Notes: generated by a model from the sequence alone, not told the origin. 64,000 nt of DNA from Sulfitobacter brevis (GCF_900112755.1 NZ_FOMW01000002.1:337029-401028), one strand, 5' to 3'; numbered from the stretch's first letter, positions 9,124-17,805 are shown. Numbers and translations are program-made.

Positions 9124-9738
9124 ATGAGCCCTTTCACCATGCCCGTTATTCTATTGGCCGCCGGACAGTCCTCGCGGATGCGGGGGCGCGACAAATTGTT
9201 GGAAAAGGTCGACGGGATGCCGCTGCTGCGGCGGCAAGCGATGATGCTGCGCAGTGTGACCACGGGGCCCGTGATTGTCGCCCTGCCTGCGCCCACGCAT
9301 CCGCGCTATGAGGCTTTGACAGGCTTAGATTTTGCCGCCTTGCCCGTACCGGACGCCGCCGAAGGGATGAACGCCAGCCTGCGCCGCGCTTTTGCGGCCC
9401 TGCCGGCAGATGCGCCCTGTGCGATGTTACTGCTGGCCGATTTACCAGACCTGACGGCGGCGGATCTGTGTCAGGTGGCAGCGGCAGTGGACCTTACGAC
9501 TTCGGCGCAAATTTGGCGCGGGGCGACCGCTTTGGGCAAAGCGGGGCATCCGATTGTCTTTAAGGCCGATCTCTTTGCGCTGTTTGCCGATCTTGTAGGC
9601 GATGGCGGCGGCCGTGAGATAGTGCAGGCCGCACAAGGCAACGTGGTGCTGGTGCCCCTGCCCGACTCCCATGCCCGCCGTGATCTTGATACGCTGGAGG
9701 ATTGGGCCGCATGGCGTGCAGAACGCGGCGCTACCTGA
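9124..9738 (+). CDS. Nucleotidyltransferase family protein (MobA/MocA-like)
   Basis: A 204-residue GT-A fold NTP transferase. The signature PVILLAAGQSSRMRGRDKLL gives the nucleotide-binding loop and the RMG-x-x-K motif, and LLLADLPDLTAADL gives the metal-binding Asp. The size and sequence fit the MocA/MobA-like group, which makes molybdenum-cofactor dinucleotides or transfers nucleotides to sugars. The substrate is not decidable, because no molybdoenzyme gene is in the window. It lies 47 bp after the second oxidoreductase and could be co-transcribed with it. An internal ATG at 9139 is an alternative start. Confidence 0.75.
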   Translation: MSPFTMPVILLAAGQSSRMRGRDKLLEKVDGMPLLRRQAMMLRSVTTGPVIVALPAPTHPRYEALTGLDFAALPVPDAAEGMNASLRRAFAALPADAPCAMLLLADLPDLTAADLCQVAAAVDLTTSAQIWRGATALGKAGHPIVFKADLFALFADLVGDGGGREIVQAAQGNVVLVPLPDSHARRDLDTLEDWAAWRAERGAT

Positions 9739-9753
9739 AGCCGCACAACGAAA

Positions 9754-9781
9754 GACCCTCCGCAGGTACCTGCGAAGGGTC
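9754..9781. terminator. Probable bidirectional terminator
   Basis: The hairpin pairs GACCCT (9754-9759) and CGCAGG (9761-9766) with CCTGCG (9769-9774) and AGGGTC (9776-9781), with one unpaired base on each side and a TA loop. It lies between the convergent nucleotidyltransferase and Hint genes. A short AAA/TTT flank favours minus-strand termination. Confidence 0.6.
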
Positions 9782-9805
9782 ATGGTCTCGTTTCGCCGCA
9801 GCGCA

Positions 9806-10438
9806 TTAGCTGGTGAGCAGCGCCGCTTCGTGCTTTTTCAGCGACCGCCGCGCCGCACCGTAAGCGCCGACACCGCTGGGTGACTGCAACTCGGGGAACA
9901 GCTCGAAAATCTCGGCTTTTTGCGCATCGCCAATGCTGGCGAGGCTCTCGTCACCGGGCTGGAAGCTTTCGGTCCACGCCCCGTCCGACAGGATCACCTC
10001 GTGATGGTCGAACATGATGTGGATGTAGGTCGTCTCAGCCACGTCCGAAACCTCGACACCTGCCATGCCCGTCAGATGCTTGGCCGCGACCAAGACCTCG
10101 CGGTCATCGAAATAAAGCGCGGTCTTGTCATTGGCGATCAGCACACGGTGGTTGGGGCTGACGGTCAGATCGCGCTCGGGCAGATCGTTGCCCAAGGCAC
10201 CTTGGCGGATCAGGATGGGCCGCAGATGGCTGGCCCGCGCCAGTTCCGCCGCGTGCATATCCCGCTTTCCGATCCAGCGGATTTTCTGCATGCCATTATC
10301 GCGGGTGATCACACGGTCGCCGACCGCAAGATCCTCGACACGGCATTCGCCCTTGGCCGTGACAATCAGCGTACCGAGCGTAAAGCAGGGCGGCGTATTA
10401 TCGAAGGGGTCGATCTTTTCAATGTTTTTAAAGGTCAC
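9806..10438 (-). CDS. Hint (hedgehog/intein-type) domain protein (downstream part of the interrupted gene)
   Basis: A 210-codon open frame beginning at a GTG at 10436-10438, 20 codons after the in-frame TAA. Hint hallmarks are PCFTLGTLIVTAKGECRVED (potential nucleophile Cys plus block A), VGDRVITRDNG and SPNHRVLI (block B His). The tail, RRSLKKHEAALLTS, closely matches the end of the large RTX-Hint protein. No ribosome-binding site of note precedes the GTG, so independent translation is doubtful. The domain itself looks intact, suggesting the interruption is recent or tolerated. Confidence 0.7.
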   Translation of the reverse strand: MTFKNIEKIDPFDNTPPCFTLGTLIVTAKGECRVEDLAVGDRVITRDNGMQKIRWIGKRDMHAAELARASHLRPILIRQGALGNDLPERDLTVSPNHRVLIANDKTALYFDDREVLVAAKHLTGMAGVEVSDVAETTYIHIMFDHHEVILSDGAWTESFQPGDESLASIGDAQKAEIFELFPELQSPSGVGAYGAARRSLKKHEAALLTS

Positions 10439-10498
10439 AGCGCCCAGATATGCATCATCGGCGCCGAAAATATCGATAGTGCCGTTTTCGGCTGACTG

Positions 10499-10873
10499 TT
10501 AGCTGGATTTGATCTCATAGCGGCCGCCGTCAGGCACCAACCCGTTCAGGAACAGCCGGTCGAAATCTTCGTCGCCGTCTTCGCCACCATCAACAGTGTC
10601 GCCAACATTGAGGCCGTAGAACTGGTCATTGCCCGCGCCGCCCCGCAACAGATCATTGCCCGCGCCACCCGTGATGATGTCATTGCCCGCGCCACCGTCG
10701 ATGGTGTCATTCCCTGCACCGCCAAAGATGTCGTCGTCGCCGTCGCCGCCGTTAATGCTGTCATTGCCCGCGCCGCCGTCGATGAAATCATCGCCCGCTG
10801 CCGCTTCGATCAGGTCATCTTCTGCGGTGCCTGACAGCGTGTCATTGCCTGATGTTCCGATAATATTGGCCAC
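10499..10873 (-). CDS. RTX calcium-binding repeat protein (upstream part of the interrupted gene)
   Basis: 124 residues made almost entirely of RTX nonapeptide repeats such as GGAGNDTIDGGAGND and GGDGDDDIFG. These fold into a calcium-binding beta-roll outside the cell after type I secretion. The GTG start has GGGAGAG just upstream. No signal peptide is visible. The protein ends GGRYEIKSS at TAA 10499-10501, which is not a natural domain end: the frame continues into the Hint coding region. No secretion ABC transporter gene is in the window. Confidence 0.8.
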   Translation of the reverse strand: MANIIGTSGNDTLSGTAEDDLIEAAAGDDFIDGGAGNDSINGGDGDDDIFGGAGNDTIDGGAGNDIITGGAGNDLLRGGAGNDQFYGLNVGDTVDGGEDGDEDFDRLFLNGLVPDGGRYEIKSS

Positions 10874-11080
10874 GTTACTCTCCCGTAATCACCTTACACA
10901 CGCGCCACATGCTGGCGCTGAACCCTGACGAGAAACCTAGCACATTTTTGGCAAATTTGCGCCCAATTCTCGCCTAAACCTCTTAAATTGGTTAATTTTT
11001 TTTGCACCCGGTACAACCTTAACCTGCAAAGGTTTCCCCTACGGAAACAAAGACCGCTCTACATAGGTACTAAATAAAAA
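10874..11080. other. AT-rich intergenic region upstream of the interrupted RTX gene
   Basis: No gene is seen. The stretch around 10980-11010 is strikingly AT-rich for this genome, with a run of T between 11000 and 11010. It probably holds the promoter of the minus-strand RTX-Hint locus. Confidence 0.4.
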
Positions 11081-11104
11081 AACGGAGCGGTTTCCCGCTC
11101 CGTT
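11081..11104 (-). terminator. Rho-independent terminator of the large RTX-Hint gene
   Basis: A perfect 10-bp stem, AACGGAGCGG (11081-11090) with CCGCTCCGTT (11095-11104), and a 4-nt loop. Flanking A on the left and T on the right extend the stem and give a U tract in both directions. It lies 60 bp after the stop of the large gene. Confidence 0.85.
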
Positions 11105-11163
11105 TTCCTGCGCCTTCGGGGCGAACCCCGGCTGGCAGCTGCATATTCCTTGAGCGATTCGCT

Positions 11164-14064
11164 TTACTTGGTCAGCAATTTCGCTTCGTGTTTCTTCAGC
11201 GAGCGGCGCGCGGCGGTATAGCCTTCGATGCCTCGCGTCGTCGCCAATTCTGGGAACAGTTCCAGAATTTCGTTGCGCTGTTCTTCCCCGATACCGGCAA
11301 GGGTCATGTCACCGGGCTGGAAGCTTTCGGTCCAGGCCCCGTCAGACAGGATCACCTCATGACGGTCGAACATGATGTGGATGTAGGTCGTGCTCGACAC
11401 ATCCACGATGTCCACGCCCGCCAGTCCGGTCAGGTGTTTGGCCGCGACCAGAACTTCACGCTCTTCGAAGTAGAGCGCTGTTTTGTCGTTGGCCACCAGA
11501 ACGCGGTGGTTGGGGCTGACCATCATGTCGCGCTCGGGCAGATCGTTGCCTAGCGCGCCCTGGCGGATCAGCACCGGTTTCAGATGCGCGGCACGCTCGA
11601 ACTCGGCACCGGTCATATCGCGGGCCCCCACCCAGCGAATTTCCTGAATGCCGTTATCGCGCGTGATCACGCGGTCGCCCACTGCCAGTTCCTCGACACG
11701 GCGCTCGCCCTTGGGCGTGGCAATCCGTGTTCCGGGTGTGAAACAGGGGATCACGTTCTCGATTTCCACAAAGTTCAGTGTGTCACCGAATGCGTTATTG
11801 TCTTCGTCAAAGTAGGTGACAAAGCCGTCTTCGCGGTCTTCCGAGGTATAAGTCACCTCAAGACGTCCGCCCTCAGGGGCCGAGCCGCGCAGATCCAGCG
11901 TATCATTGTCGATCTCACCGGAGCCGCCATCGATCTGGTCGCCGGCATTGACGTTGACGAAGGTATCTTGGCCTGCGCCGCCGGTCATGGTGTCGATACC
12001 GGCACCCCCATCCAGCAGATCGTCGCCCTGACCGCCCATAAGGAAGTCATCGCCGTCGCCGCCATAGAGCATGTCGTCTTCGCCGCCACCATCAAGGCTG
12101 TCGTTGCCCTCGCCACCGATCAGGGTGTCGTTGTCACGGTTGCCGCGCAGGGTGTCATCGCCGGTGCCGCCTTCAAGCAGATCGTTGCCCTGCCCGCCAG
12201 AGATGCTGTCGTTGCCCTGACCGCCCAGCAACGTGTCATTGCCAGTGTTGCCGTTGATGATGTCATCGTCGATCTCGCCGTCGATGTAGTCGTCACCCGA
12301 CCCACCATTCAGGAAGTCAGCATCGTCTGCACCATAGATAACGTCGTTACCCGCGCCGCCATAGACCGTGTCCATGCCGTTGTTGGGGTTCCGGTCTGGA
12401 GAGAAACCGCCGGTGTCTTCGTCAGTAATATTAACCACATCAGGGATCAGTTCGGGGTCGTTACCAGCATAGATCGTATCGTTGCCGTTGCCGCCCAGCA
12501 GCATGTCGTTACCTTCGCCGCCGACGATCCGGTCGTTGCCATCGTTGCCTTCGACATAGTCATCGTCGATGCCCGCGTTGATCACATCGTCGCCGGTGCC
12601 ACCAAAGATGGTGTCGCGGTCGTCGCCGGTGCGGATGGTATCGTTGCCCGCGCCGCCATAAACCAGATCGCGGTCATTTTCAGGATTGGAATCTCCTTCA
12701 TAGCCGAACGGATCGGTTGTTGCCGAAGGGTAGCCAAGATCAGGTGCCAGATCGCCATTGCTGGTATCGATGTCGTCGTTACCGTCGCCACCTTCAACCG
12801 TGTCGCTGCCCTCACCGGAGCGGACGGTATCATCGCCGCCGCCAGCGCGGACATAGTCATCATCGGTGCCAGGGGTCGGGAAAATCGAGTCCCCGTCGTC
12901 GATCATGTCGCCGTTCGGATCACCGGTATAATCGATGTCGATCAAGTTGTCGCCATCGTCCCCGTCAACATAGCCATCAGGTGTCGGGCTGACAGGACCT
13001 GCGCCCACGTTGACGGTGGCAGTGCCTTCATCGGTCAACAGGCCTGGGTCAGACACGGTATAGGTGATTGTCGCTGTGCCGGAGAAGCCGTCGTTGGGAG
13101 TAAAGGTAACTGTACCGTCGCCATTATCGTCCAAGGTGCCATCCGGGCTGCTAAAGGACGCCAGTGACAGCGTATCGCCGTCGACGTCGGTATCGTTGCC
13201 AATCAGGTCCACGACGACAGATGTATCGAAGGCAGTCGAAGCTTCGTCATCCACAGCCACAGGCGCATCGTTGACCGGATTAACCGTGACATTGACTGTG
13301 CCGGTGGTGGAGCCGTCATTACCGTCGTCCACAGTGTAGGTGATCGTGGTTGCACCGTTAAAATCTGTGTTGGGCGTGAAAACAACTTCGCCTTCGGGCG
13401 TGAAGCTGACCGAACCATCGGTGCTGGTGGCGCTTGTCAGCATCAGTGGGTCGCCGTTGGCATCACTGTCGTTGTCCAGCACGTTGAGCGGCTCAGAACG
13501 GGTATCCTCGTCGGTGATCAACTCATCATCTACAGCAACCGGGTCGTCATTGCCCCCCATCGGGTTCTTGCCCATGTCGTCAAAGGTGACGTTGTCGATA
13601 GCGCCGGAGCCTTGGAAAACGACCTCGACGCGCGCCACGCCTTTGACGTTCAACTGAACAGTACGCTCGCCGCCATCGCCTGTCGGATCGACAAACTGGT
13701 TGTCGATGACACTGCCGTCGGCCGCGTAGAAGATCATCCGCGTGCCTTCGCCAGCGGTTTCTTCAATATCTTTGAAGGTGATGGATTTCATCCGCACACC
13801 GTCTTCGTAGTCAAAATCGAAGAAGATGCTGCCGCCAGTTGCGTTGTCATCAGGGTCTTCGCTGTCTCCGTCTTCGGAGATGATCAGCAAGCCACCCAAA
13901 GTGTCGGACGCGAGATCGTCATCGCCGCCGGTGGGATTGCTGCTGTCAAAGATCATGGCTTGGCCGGAACCGCCTGTCGCAGAGACGGCTACGCCTTCTG
14001 CTGCGTATTCGTCATCGATAACTGTTCCAGCGGCAAATGCGTTAAAATCAAGTGTTCTGATCAT
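11164..14064 (-). CDS. Large RTX / cadherin-like / Hint-domain secreted protein
   Basis: 966 residues from the ATG at 14064, chosen because AGGAGA lies 7 nt upstream; the longer frame has no such site. Order of domains: an N-terminal beta-rich domain (about 1-170, starting MIRTLDFNAFAAGTVIDDEY); two bacterial Ig/cadherin-like repeats with VLDNDSDANGDPL and DLIGNDTDVDGDTLS (about 180-360); a long array of RTX repeats GGxGxDxLxG (about 400-730); and a C-terminal Hint domain starting PCFTPGTRIATPKGERRVEE with SPNHRVLV (about 770-930). It is very acidic and rich in Asp, Asn and Gly. It is probably exported by a type I system and bound to calcium outside the cell; Hint suggests self-processing. 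A paralogue lies just downstream. Confidence 0.85.
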   Translation of the reverse strand: MIRTLDFNAFAAGTVIDDEYAAEGVAVSATGGSGQAMIFDSSNPTGGDDDLASDTLGGLLIISEDGDSEDPDDNATGGSIFFDFDYEDGVRMKSITFKDIEETAGEGTRMIFYAADGSVIDNQFVDPTGDGGERTVQLNVKGVARVEVVFQGSGAIDNVTFDDMGKNPMGGNDDPVAVDDELITDEDTRSEPLNVLDNDSDANGDPLMLTSATSTDGSVSFTPEGEVVFTPNTDFNGATTITYTVDDGNDGSTTGTVNVTVNPVNDAPVAVDDEASTAFDTSVVVDLIGNDTDVDGDTLSLASFSSPDGTLDDNGDGTVTFTPNDGFSGTATITYTVSDPGLLTDEGTATVNVGAGPVSPTPDGYVDGDDGDNLIDIDYTGDPNGDMIDDGDSIFPTPGTDDDYVRAGGGDDTVRSGEGSDTVEGGDGNDDIDTSNGDLAPDLGYPSATTDPFGYEGDSNPENDRDLVYGGAGNDTIRTGDDRDTIFGGTGDDVINAGIDDDYVEGNDGNDRIVGGEGNDMLLGGNGNDTIYAGNDPELIPDVVNITDEDTGGFSPDRNPNNGMDTVYGGAGNDVIYGADDADFLNGGSGDDYIDGEIDDDIINGNTGNDTLLGGQGNDSISGGQGNDLLEGGTGDDTLRGNRDNDTLIGGEGNDSLDGGGEDDMLYGGDGDDFLMGGQGDDLLDGGAGIDTMTGGAGQDTFVNVNAGDQIDGGSGEIDNDTLDLRGSAPEGGRLEVTYTSEDREDGFVTYFDEDNNAFGDTLNFVEIENVIPCFTPGTRIATPKGERRVEELAVGDRVITRDNGIQEIRWVGARDMTGAEFERAAHLKPVLIRQGALGNDLPERDMMVSPNHRVLVANDKTALYFEEREVLVAAKHLTGLAGVDIVDVSSTTYIHIMFDRHEVILSDGAWTESFQPGDMTLAGIGEEQRNEILELFPELATTRGIEGYTAARRSLKKHEAKLLTK

Positions 14065-14075
14065 TGTAAATTCTC

Positions 14076-14213
14076 CTAGACGTTGTTGCACGCGGCGCGC
14101 AACGCGGCCGTATTGAAAGCGGGTGCCGGTGTGGCAGGTGATGCGGAGGCATCAGAGTGCAGTCGGAGCCATTTGGACCGGATCGTCCTGCGCGGGCTTA
14201 ATTCACTGCTCAT
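14076..14213 (-). CDS. Small ORF (45 aa) immediately upstream of and overlapping the RTX gene's RBS
   Basis: An ATG at 14211-14213 is preceded by a near-perfect ribosome-binding site (GGAGGAA, 14217-14223). The 45-codon frame begins MSSELSPRRTIRSKWLRLHS and is basic in its first half and Ala/Pro-rich after that. It ends at TAG 14076-14078, whose bases overlap the AGGAGA site of the RTX-Hint gene. This layout fits translational coupling or a leader peptide. I do not recognise the sequence. Confidence 0.55.
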   Translation of the reverse strand: MSSELSPRRTIRSKWLRLHSDASASPATPAPAFNTAALRAACNNV

Positions 14214-15082
14214 CAGTTCCTCCATTCGTACTCGTTAACTTCGGGCCGCATGCACGGCAGACCGAAGCGACACACACCACAAAGACCAATAGGAGACAGC
14301 CGAACGGCATCCAGCCCAGAAGAGCACCTCTCCCGCACCTTTACGCGAATACGTTTGCAACTTGCGCAGCGTACACACGTCTCCCACATCGCAGCGATGC
14401 GTAAAGAAGTGGCCGCCCCCGTGGCCTTCAGACTTTGCCCCCCAGATGGGCAAGTACATTCATATCCTTAGGTATAGGATCAACAAAGTGAAAAATGTCC
14501 GAAAAGTGTTCGCAATCCTGATTGGCCTCCGCCGATCAGGACGATAAACGCCCTCTCACTCGCGGTCTGGTTGAGTATTGTTTCCAAGGGCTTGGCGCTG
14601 AAAGCTTACATATCTCCAATAAATATTGAATTTATGACCCAACAACGGACCAAGACTAGCGCAGCCCAAACGCGCTACTGTTAACCAGATGGAAACAAAC
14701 CGGCTGCGGTAAAGCGCCGATGGGCCTGCCTTGTTCTCGTCATGACCAGGTACTGCGTGTTTACAAGCTGGAACCAATCGCCAAATTCCCGCTCTACTGG
14801 TTCGGAGCCCGCCTCGTTTCCGCCATATTTGCGACGAATCAAATTCAAATCGGGCATGCAGCTTGAGCGGGGTCGCCCAGCGGTCCAGCGGCGCTAGAGC
14901 ATTCAGCAAATATTCGCACCATTGTCACCTTCTCAGCCAGCGCTGAGCCGCCGTTTACAGCCGAAACCAGCCCCAGCATGCAGCGGATGAGCATCGCCGT
15001 CTGCCGTGTTCTCTACTCGATAGGGAAGCTGCGGCGGTGGAAGCCACAATTACTTGTGTGCTTCCACCTGTCGCGTATGCGT
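14214..15082. other. Long region without a convincing gene
   Basis: Several short overlapping frames exist on both strands, including a 117-codon frame at 14556-14909 on the minus strand. None has a good ribosome-binding site or a motif I recognise, and base composition is less regular than in neighbouring genes. It probably holds the promoter of the RTX transcript near its left end and decayed DNA elsewhere. Confidence 0.4.
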
Positions 15083-15166
15083 TGGTACCCAAGGCCGGAC
15101 TCGAACCGGCACGCCTCGCGGCGGGGGATTTTGAATCCCCTGCGTCTACCATTCCGCCACTTGGGC
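15083..15166 (-). tRNA. tRNA-Leu (anticodon CAA)
   Basis: The acceptor strands GCCCAAG and CTTGGGT close the structure, with A as discriminator and CCA encoded at 15083-15085. The anticodon loop is TTCAAAA, closed by GGGGA and TCCCC, giving CAA. The T loop GTTCGAGTC and a class II variable arm are present. The gene reads UUG codons. Confidence 0.95.
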
Positions 15167-15296
15167 ACGGAGGCCGATGTAGCCTGCCCGCGCGGGTCGG
15201 GCAAGCCTCTTTTGCAGCCTTTCGCAAATTGCCACACTTGACCCAGCCCGCAAGCCATGGTGTTGCAGTCAAAACCCTGCGCGGAGCGCCCTGCAC

Positions 15297-15875
15297 ATGA
15301 TCCAACGCCTCTATGACTGGACGCTGAACCTTGCCCAGCACCGCCACGCGCTTTGGGCGCTTGGCATTGTCGCTTTTCTGGAAAGCTCGGTCTTTCCAAT
15401 ACCGCCTGACATCTTGATGATTCCAATGATCCTCGCCACTCCACGCCGCGCATGGCTGATTGCCGCAATTGCGCTGGTCGCTTCGGTTCTAGGCGGGATC
15501 TTGGGCTATATGATCGGTGCGCTGGCCTTTGACACCTTGGGACAACCCATTCTCGCAAGCCTCGGCAAAGCCGATGCAATGGCCGAATTCTCCACCCGCT
15601 TCAATGACATGGGCTTCTGGGCCGTGCTGGGCGCGGGCATCACGCCCTTCCCTTTCAAGGTCATCACCATCATGTCAGGCTGGACGGGGATGCCGCTGGG
15701 GGTGTTCGTCGCGACGTCGATACTGGCACGCGGCTTGCGGTTTTTCATTGTCGCTGGCCTGCTGTGGCAATTCGGCGCGCCGATCCGCGACTTCATTGAA
15801 CGGCGGTTAGCATTGATGTTTACTCTTGTCGTGGTGCTGCTGTTTGGCGGCTTTATTCTGGTGAAGTATCTATGA
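15297..15875 (+). CDS. YqaA family (DedA/SNARE-associated) membrane protein
   Basis: 192 residues with four to five hydrophobic helices. The block FLESSVFPIPPDILMIPM near residue 30 and the segment GAGITPFPFKVITIMSG near residue 115 are typical of the YqaA/DedA group. These are inner-membrane proteins linked to membrane homeostasis, possibly as lipid or ion transporters. The gene overlaps dsbB by four bases (ATGA), so the two are translated as a pair. The start is the ATG at 15297. Confidence 0.85.
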   Translation: MIQRLYDWTLNLAQHRHALWALGIVAFLESSVFPIPPDILMIPMILATPRRAWLIAAIALVASVLGGILGYMIGALAFDTLGQPILASLGKADAMAEFSTRFNDMGFWAVLGAGITPFPFKVITIMSGWTGMPLGVFVATSILARGLRFFIVAGLLWQFGAPIRDFIERRLALMFTLVVVLLFGGFILVKYL

Positions 15876-16336
15876 CCCGTAAAACGCTCGTTCTGATTGC
15901 CACGGCCGGCTCGGCGGCCCTTTTGCTGGGGGCCTACGGTTTCCAGCATATTGGCGGGCTGCTGCCGTGCAAAATGTGCCTTTGGCAGCGCTGGCCTCAT
16001 GCTGCCGCGATCCTGATCGGGCTGGTGCTTTTTGCGGGGGGACCGCGCGCGTTGGCATGGCTGGGCGCACTGGCCGCCGCGATCACCGGCGGGATTGGTG
16101 CGTTTCACGCTGGTGTCGAATGGGGCTGGTGGCCGGGTCCGGCCTCCTGCACGGGTGGCGGCTTGGACCTTGGCGCCATGGGCGGCAGCGATCTATTGTC
16201 GATGGACGCCCCCACTGGCTTGGTGCTCTGTGACGAGATTGTCTGGCAATTCCTCGGTCTGTCGATGGCGGGCTGGAACTTCATCATCTCATTAGGGCTG
16301 GTGGTGATCTGGGTGATGGCCGCCCGCCGCGCCTGA
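15872..16336 (+). CDS. dsbB: Disulfide bond formation protein B (DsbB)
   Basis: A 154-residue four-helix quinone-linked thiol oxidase. The first redox pair is C33-x-x-C36 in LPCKMCLWQRWPH and the second is probably C93 and C120 in the second periplasmic loop. The Arg after the first pair, which helps bind quinone, is present (WQRW). DsbB reoxidises periplasmic DsbA. Two DsbA-like genes occur far away at 54.0-55.3 kb. The start overlaps the yqaA stop (ATGA). Confidence 0.88.
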   Translation: MTRKTLVLIATAGSAALLLGAYGFQHIGGLLPCKMCLWQRWPHAAAILIGLVLFAGGPRALAWLGALAAAITGGIGAFHAGVEWGWWPGPASCTGGGLDLGAMGGSDLLSMDAPTGLVLCDEIVWQFLGLSMAGWNFIISLGLVVIWVMAARRA

Positions 16337-16340
16337 GCCG

Positions 16341-16766
16341 CTAGACCGACTTTCTGGTTTTCAGCAGCAGCGAGGTTTCGCTGGCCACCACGCCGTCGAT
16401 TGCGCGGATACGGTGCAGCACCGCGTCAAACCGCTCTAGCGTGTCGGTGCCAATCTCGACAATCACGTCCCAGCGTCCGTTGGTGGAATGCACCGCGCGA
16501 AGCTCGGCCATATTGCCCAACATTCGGGTGATCCGGTCGGTGCCCCGCCCCTCGATCTCGATCATCATCAAACCGCGCACCGGATCACGGGTCACATCAG
16601 CACGCGTCACCACGGTAAATCCGATGATTTCGCCGCGTTCGCGCAGCCGTGCAATGCGCGACCGCACAGTCGTGCGCGACAACCCCAGCGTCAGCGCCAG
16701 ATCAGACAGGGCCGCGCGGGCATCCTGCCGCAAAGCCGTCAGCAATCTCTGATCCGTTTCGTCCAT
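16341..16766 (-). CDS. Lrp/AsnC family transcriptional regulator
   Basis: 141 residues. The N-terminal winged HTH is MDETDQRLLTALRQDARAAL followed by LALTLGLSRTTVRSRIARL. The C-terminal RAM (AsnC_trans_reg) ligand domain contains GRWDVIVEIGTDTLERFDAVL. The gene is divergent from arginase, 107 bp away, with a perfect inverted repeat between them. By position it most likely controls arginine breakdown in response to arginine or ornithine, and itself. Confidence 0.88.
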   Translation of the reverse strand: MDETDQRLLTALRQDARAALSDLALTLGLSRTTVRSRIARLRERGEIIGFTVVTRADVTRDPVRGLMMIEIEGRGTDRITRMLGNMAELRAVHSTNGRWDVIVEIGTDTLERFDAVLHRIRAIDGVVASETSLLLKTRKSV

Positions 16767-16809
16767 ACTAACCTTCCGTTTCGATCAATCATTCTCCGAA
16801 TTGATCAGG

Positions 16810-16831
16810 ATGGTCAATTGTCGTTGACCAT
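16810..16831. promoter_or_regulatory. Probable operator of the Lrp/AsnC-type regulator
   Basis: A perfect inverted repeat, ATGGTCAA (16810-16817) and TTGACCAT (16824-16831), with a 6-nt spacer in the 107-bp gap between the divergent regulator and arginase genes. Its place and symmetry fit a binding site of the adjacent regulator. Confidence 0.6.
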
Positions 16832-16873
16832 ATCTGCGGCATATGCTGCGGCAACTTGTAAGAGGAACCTAAG

Positions 16874-17794
16874 ATGTCACAACAAGATTGCATATTGGTC
16901 GGCGCGCCGATGGACAGCGGCAAACGCCGTCAGGGCTGTTTGATGGGGCCTGACGCCTACCGCACCGCCGGACTGGCCGAGGCTCTGCGCGGGCTAGGCC
17001 ATACCGTCACCGATCGCGGCAATGTGGCGCCTGCGCCCTTCACCCCGAAAGACCACCCCAAGATCGTGCGGCTGGAGGAGACCATCGCCTGGACGACCGC
17101 GCTGGCTGATGCCGCCGAGGCAACGCTTAAAGACGGTCTGCCGATCTTTATGGGCGGCGATCATGCGCTGTCGCTCGGCACGGTGTTGGGTGCGATGCGC
17201 CACGCCGCCACCCAAGACCGTCCGCTATTTGTGCTTTGGCTCGATGCCCATACTGATTTTCACACACCGCATACCACCGACAGCGGTAATCTGCACGGCA
17301 CGCCGCTGGGCTATGTCACCGGACGCGACGGCTTTGACGGCTTTCCGGCGGTCGAAAACCCCCTGCCCCACGAGAATATCGCCATCATTGGCCTGCGCTC
17401 GGTCGACGCGGCAGAGCGTGAGGCGATGCAAGGGTCCGATATCACCTACGTCGACATGCGCGAGATTGACGAGACCGGCATTGCCCGCCCGCTCAGCACC
17501 TTCCTCGATAAGGTAACCGCGGCCAATGGCATGCTGCATGTTTCGCTGGATGTGGACTTCCTCGATCCGTCGGTCGCGCCTGCTGTCGGCACCACGGTGC
17601 CAGGCGGTGCAACGGTACGCGAAGGCCATTTGGTCATGGAGATGTTGCACGACAGCGGCTTGATGACCTCGCTCGATCTGGTCGAGCTGAACCCGTTTCT
17701 TGACGAGCGCGGACGCACAGCGACGCTGATGGTTGATCTGGCGGCCTCCGCCATGGGACGGCGTGTATTCGACCGTCCGACACGTGCATTTTGA
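16874..17794 (+). CDS. rocF: Arginase
   Basis: 306 residues of the arginase/agmatinase (ureohydrolase) family. Manganese ligands are in GGDHALSLG, WLDAHTDFHTP and SLDVDFLDPSVAPAVGT. The pattern TDSGNLHGTPLGYVTG follows the DAHTD motif, as in true arginases. It hydrolyses L-arginine to ornithine and urea in the cytoplasm. The next gene converts ornithine to proline, so the two form a short catabolic operon. The start is the ATG at 16874, preceded by AAGAGGAA. Confidence 0.9.
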   Translation: MSQQDCILVGAPMDSGKRRQGCLMGPDAYRTAGLAEALRGLGHTVTDRGNVAPAPFTPKDHPKIVRLEETIAWTTALADAAEATLKDGLPIFMGGDHALSLGTVLGAMRHAATQDRPLFVLWLDAHTDFHTPHTTDSGNLHGTPLGYVTGRDGFDGFPAVENPLPHENIAIIGLRSVDAAEREAMQGSDITYVDMREIDETGIARPLSTFLDKVTAANGMLHVSLDVDFLDPSVAPAVGTTVPGGATVREGHLVMEMLHDSGLMTSLDLVELNPFLDERGRTATLMVDLAASAMGRRVFDRPTRAF

Positions 17795-17805
17795 AGGACG
17801 ATACC

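Larger units (their letters stand above)
9806..10873 (-). pseudogene. RTX-Hint surface protein gene interrupted by one in-frame TAA (whole locus)
   Basis: Read from the GTG at 10871-10873 (preceded by GGGAGAG), a single frame of 356 codons runs to the stop at 9806. Exactly one internal stop, TAA at 10499-10501, interrupts it. Before the stop is an RTX repeat domain ending GGRYEIKSS. After it the same frame continues QSAENGTIDIFGADDAYLG and then the Hint domain. The intact paralogue at 11164-14064 has the same order without a stop (GGRLEVTYTSEDREDG, then the PCFTPGT start of Hint). So this is one gene with a nonsense codon, a readthrough site or a sequence error. The two open parts are listed separately. 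Confidence 0.8.

Noticed and set aside
11900..12900. Repeated short DNA units that could suggest a CRISPR array or tandem repeat
   Set aside because: The units follow a nonapeptide codon pattern and vary in sequence; they encode RTX repeats and lack constant repeats with unique spacers.
11584..13167. A 527-codon open frame on the plus strand
   Set aside because: It is antisense to the RTX repeats; its Val/Ala/Ile-rich composition is an artefact of the repeat DNA.
14556..14909. A 117-codon frame on the minus strand, possibly a gene
   Set aside because: No ribosome-binding site and no recognisable motif; left as part of a gene-poor region.
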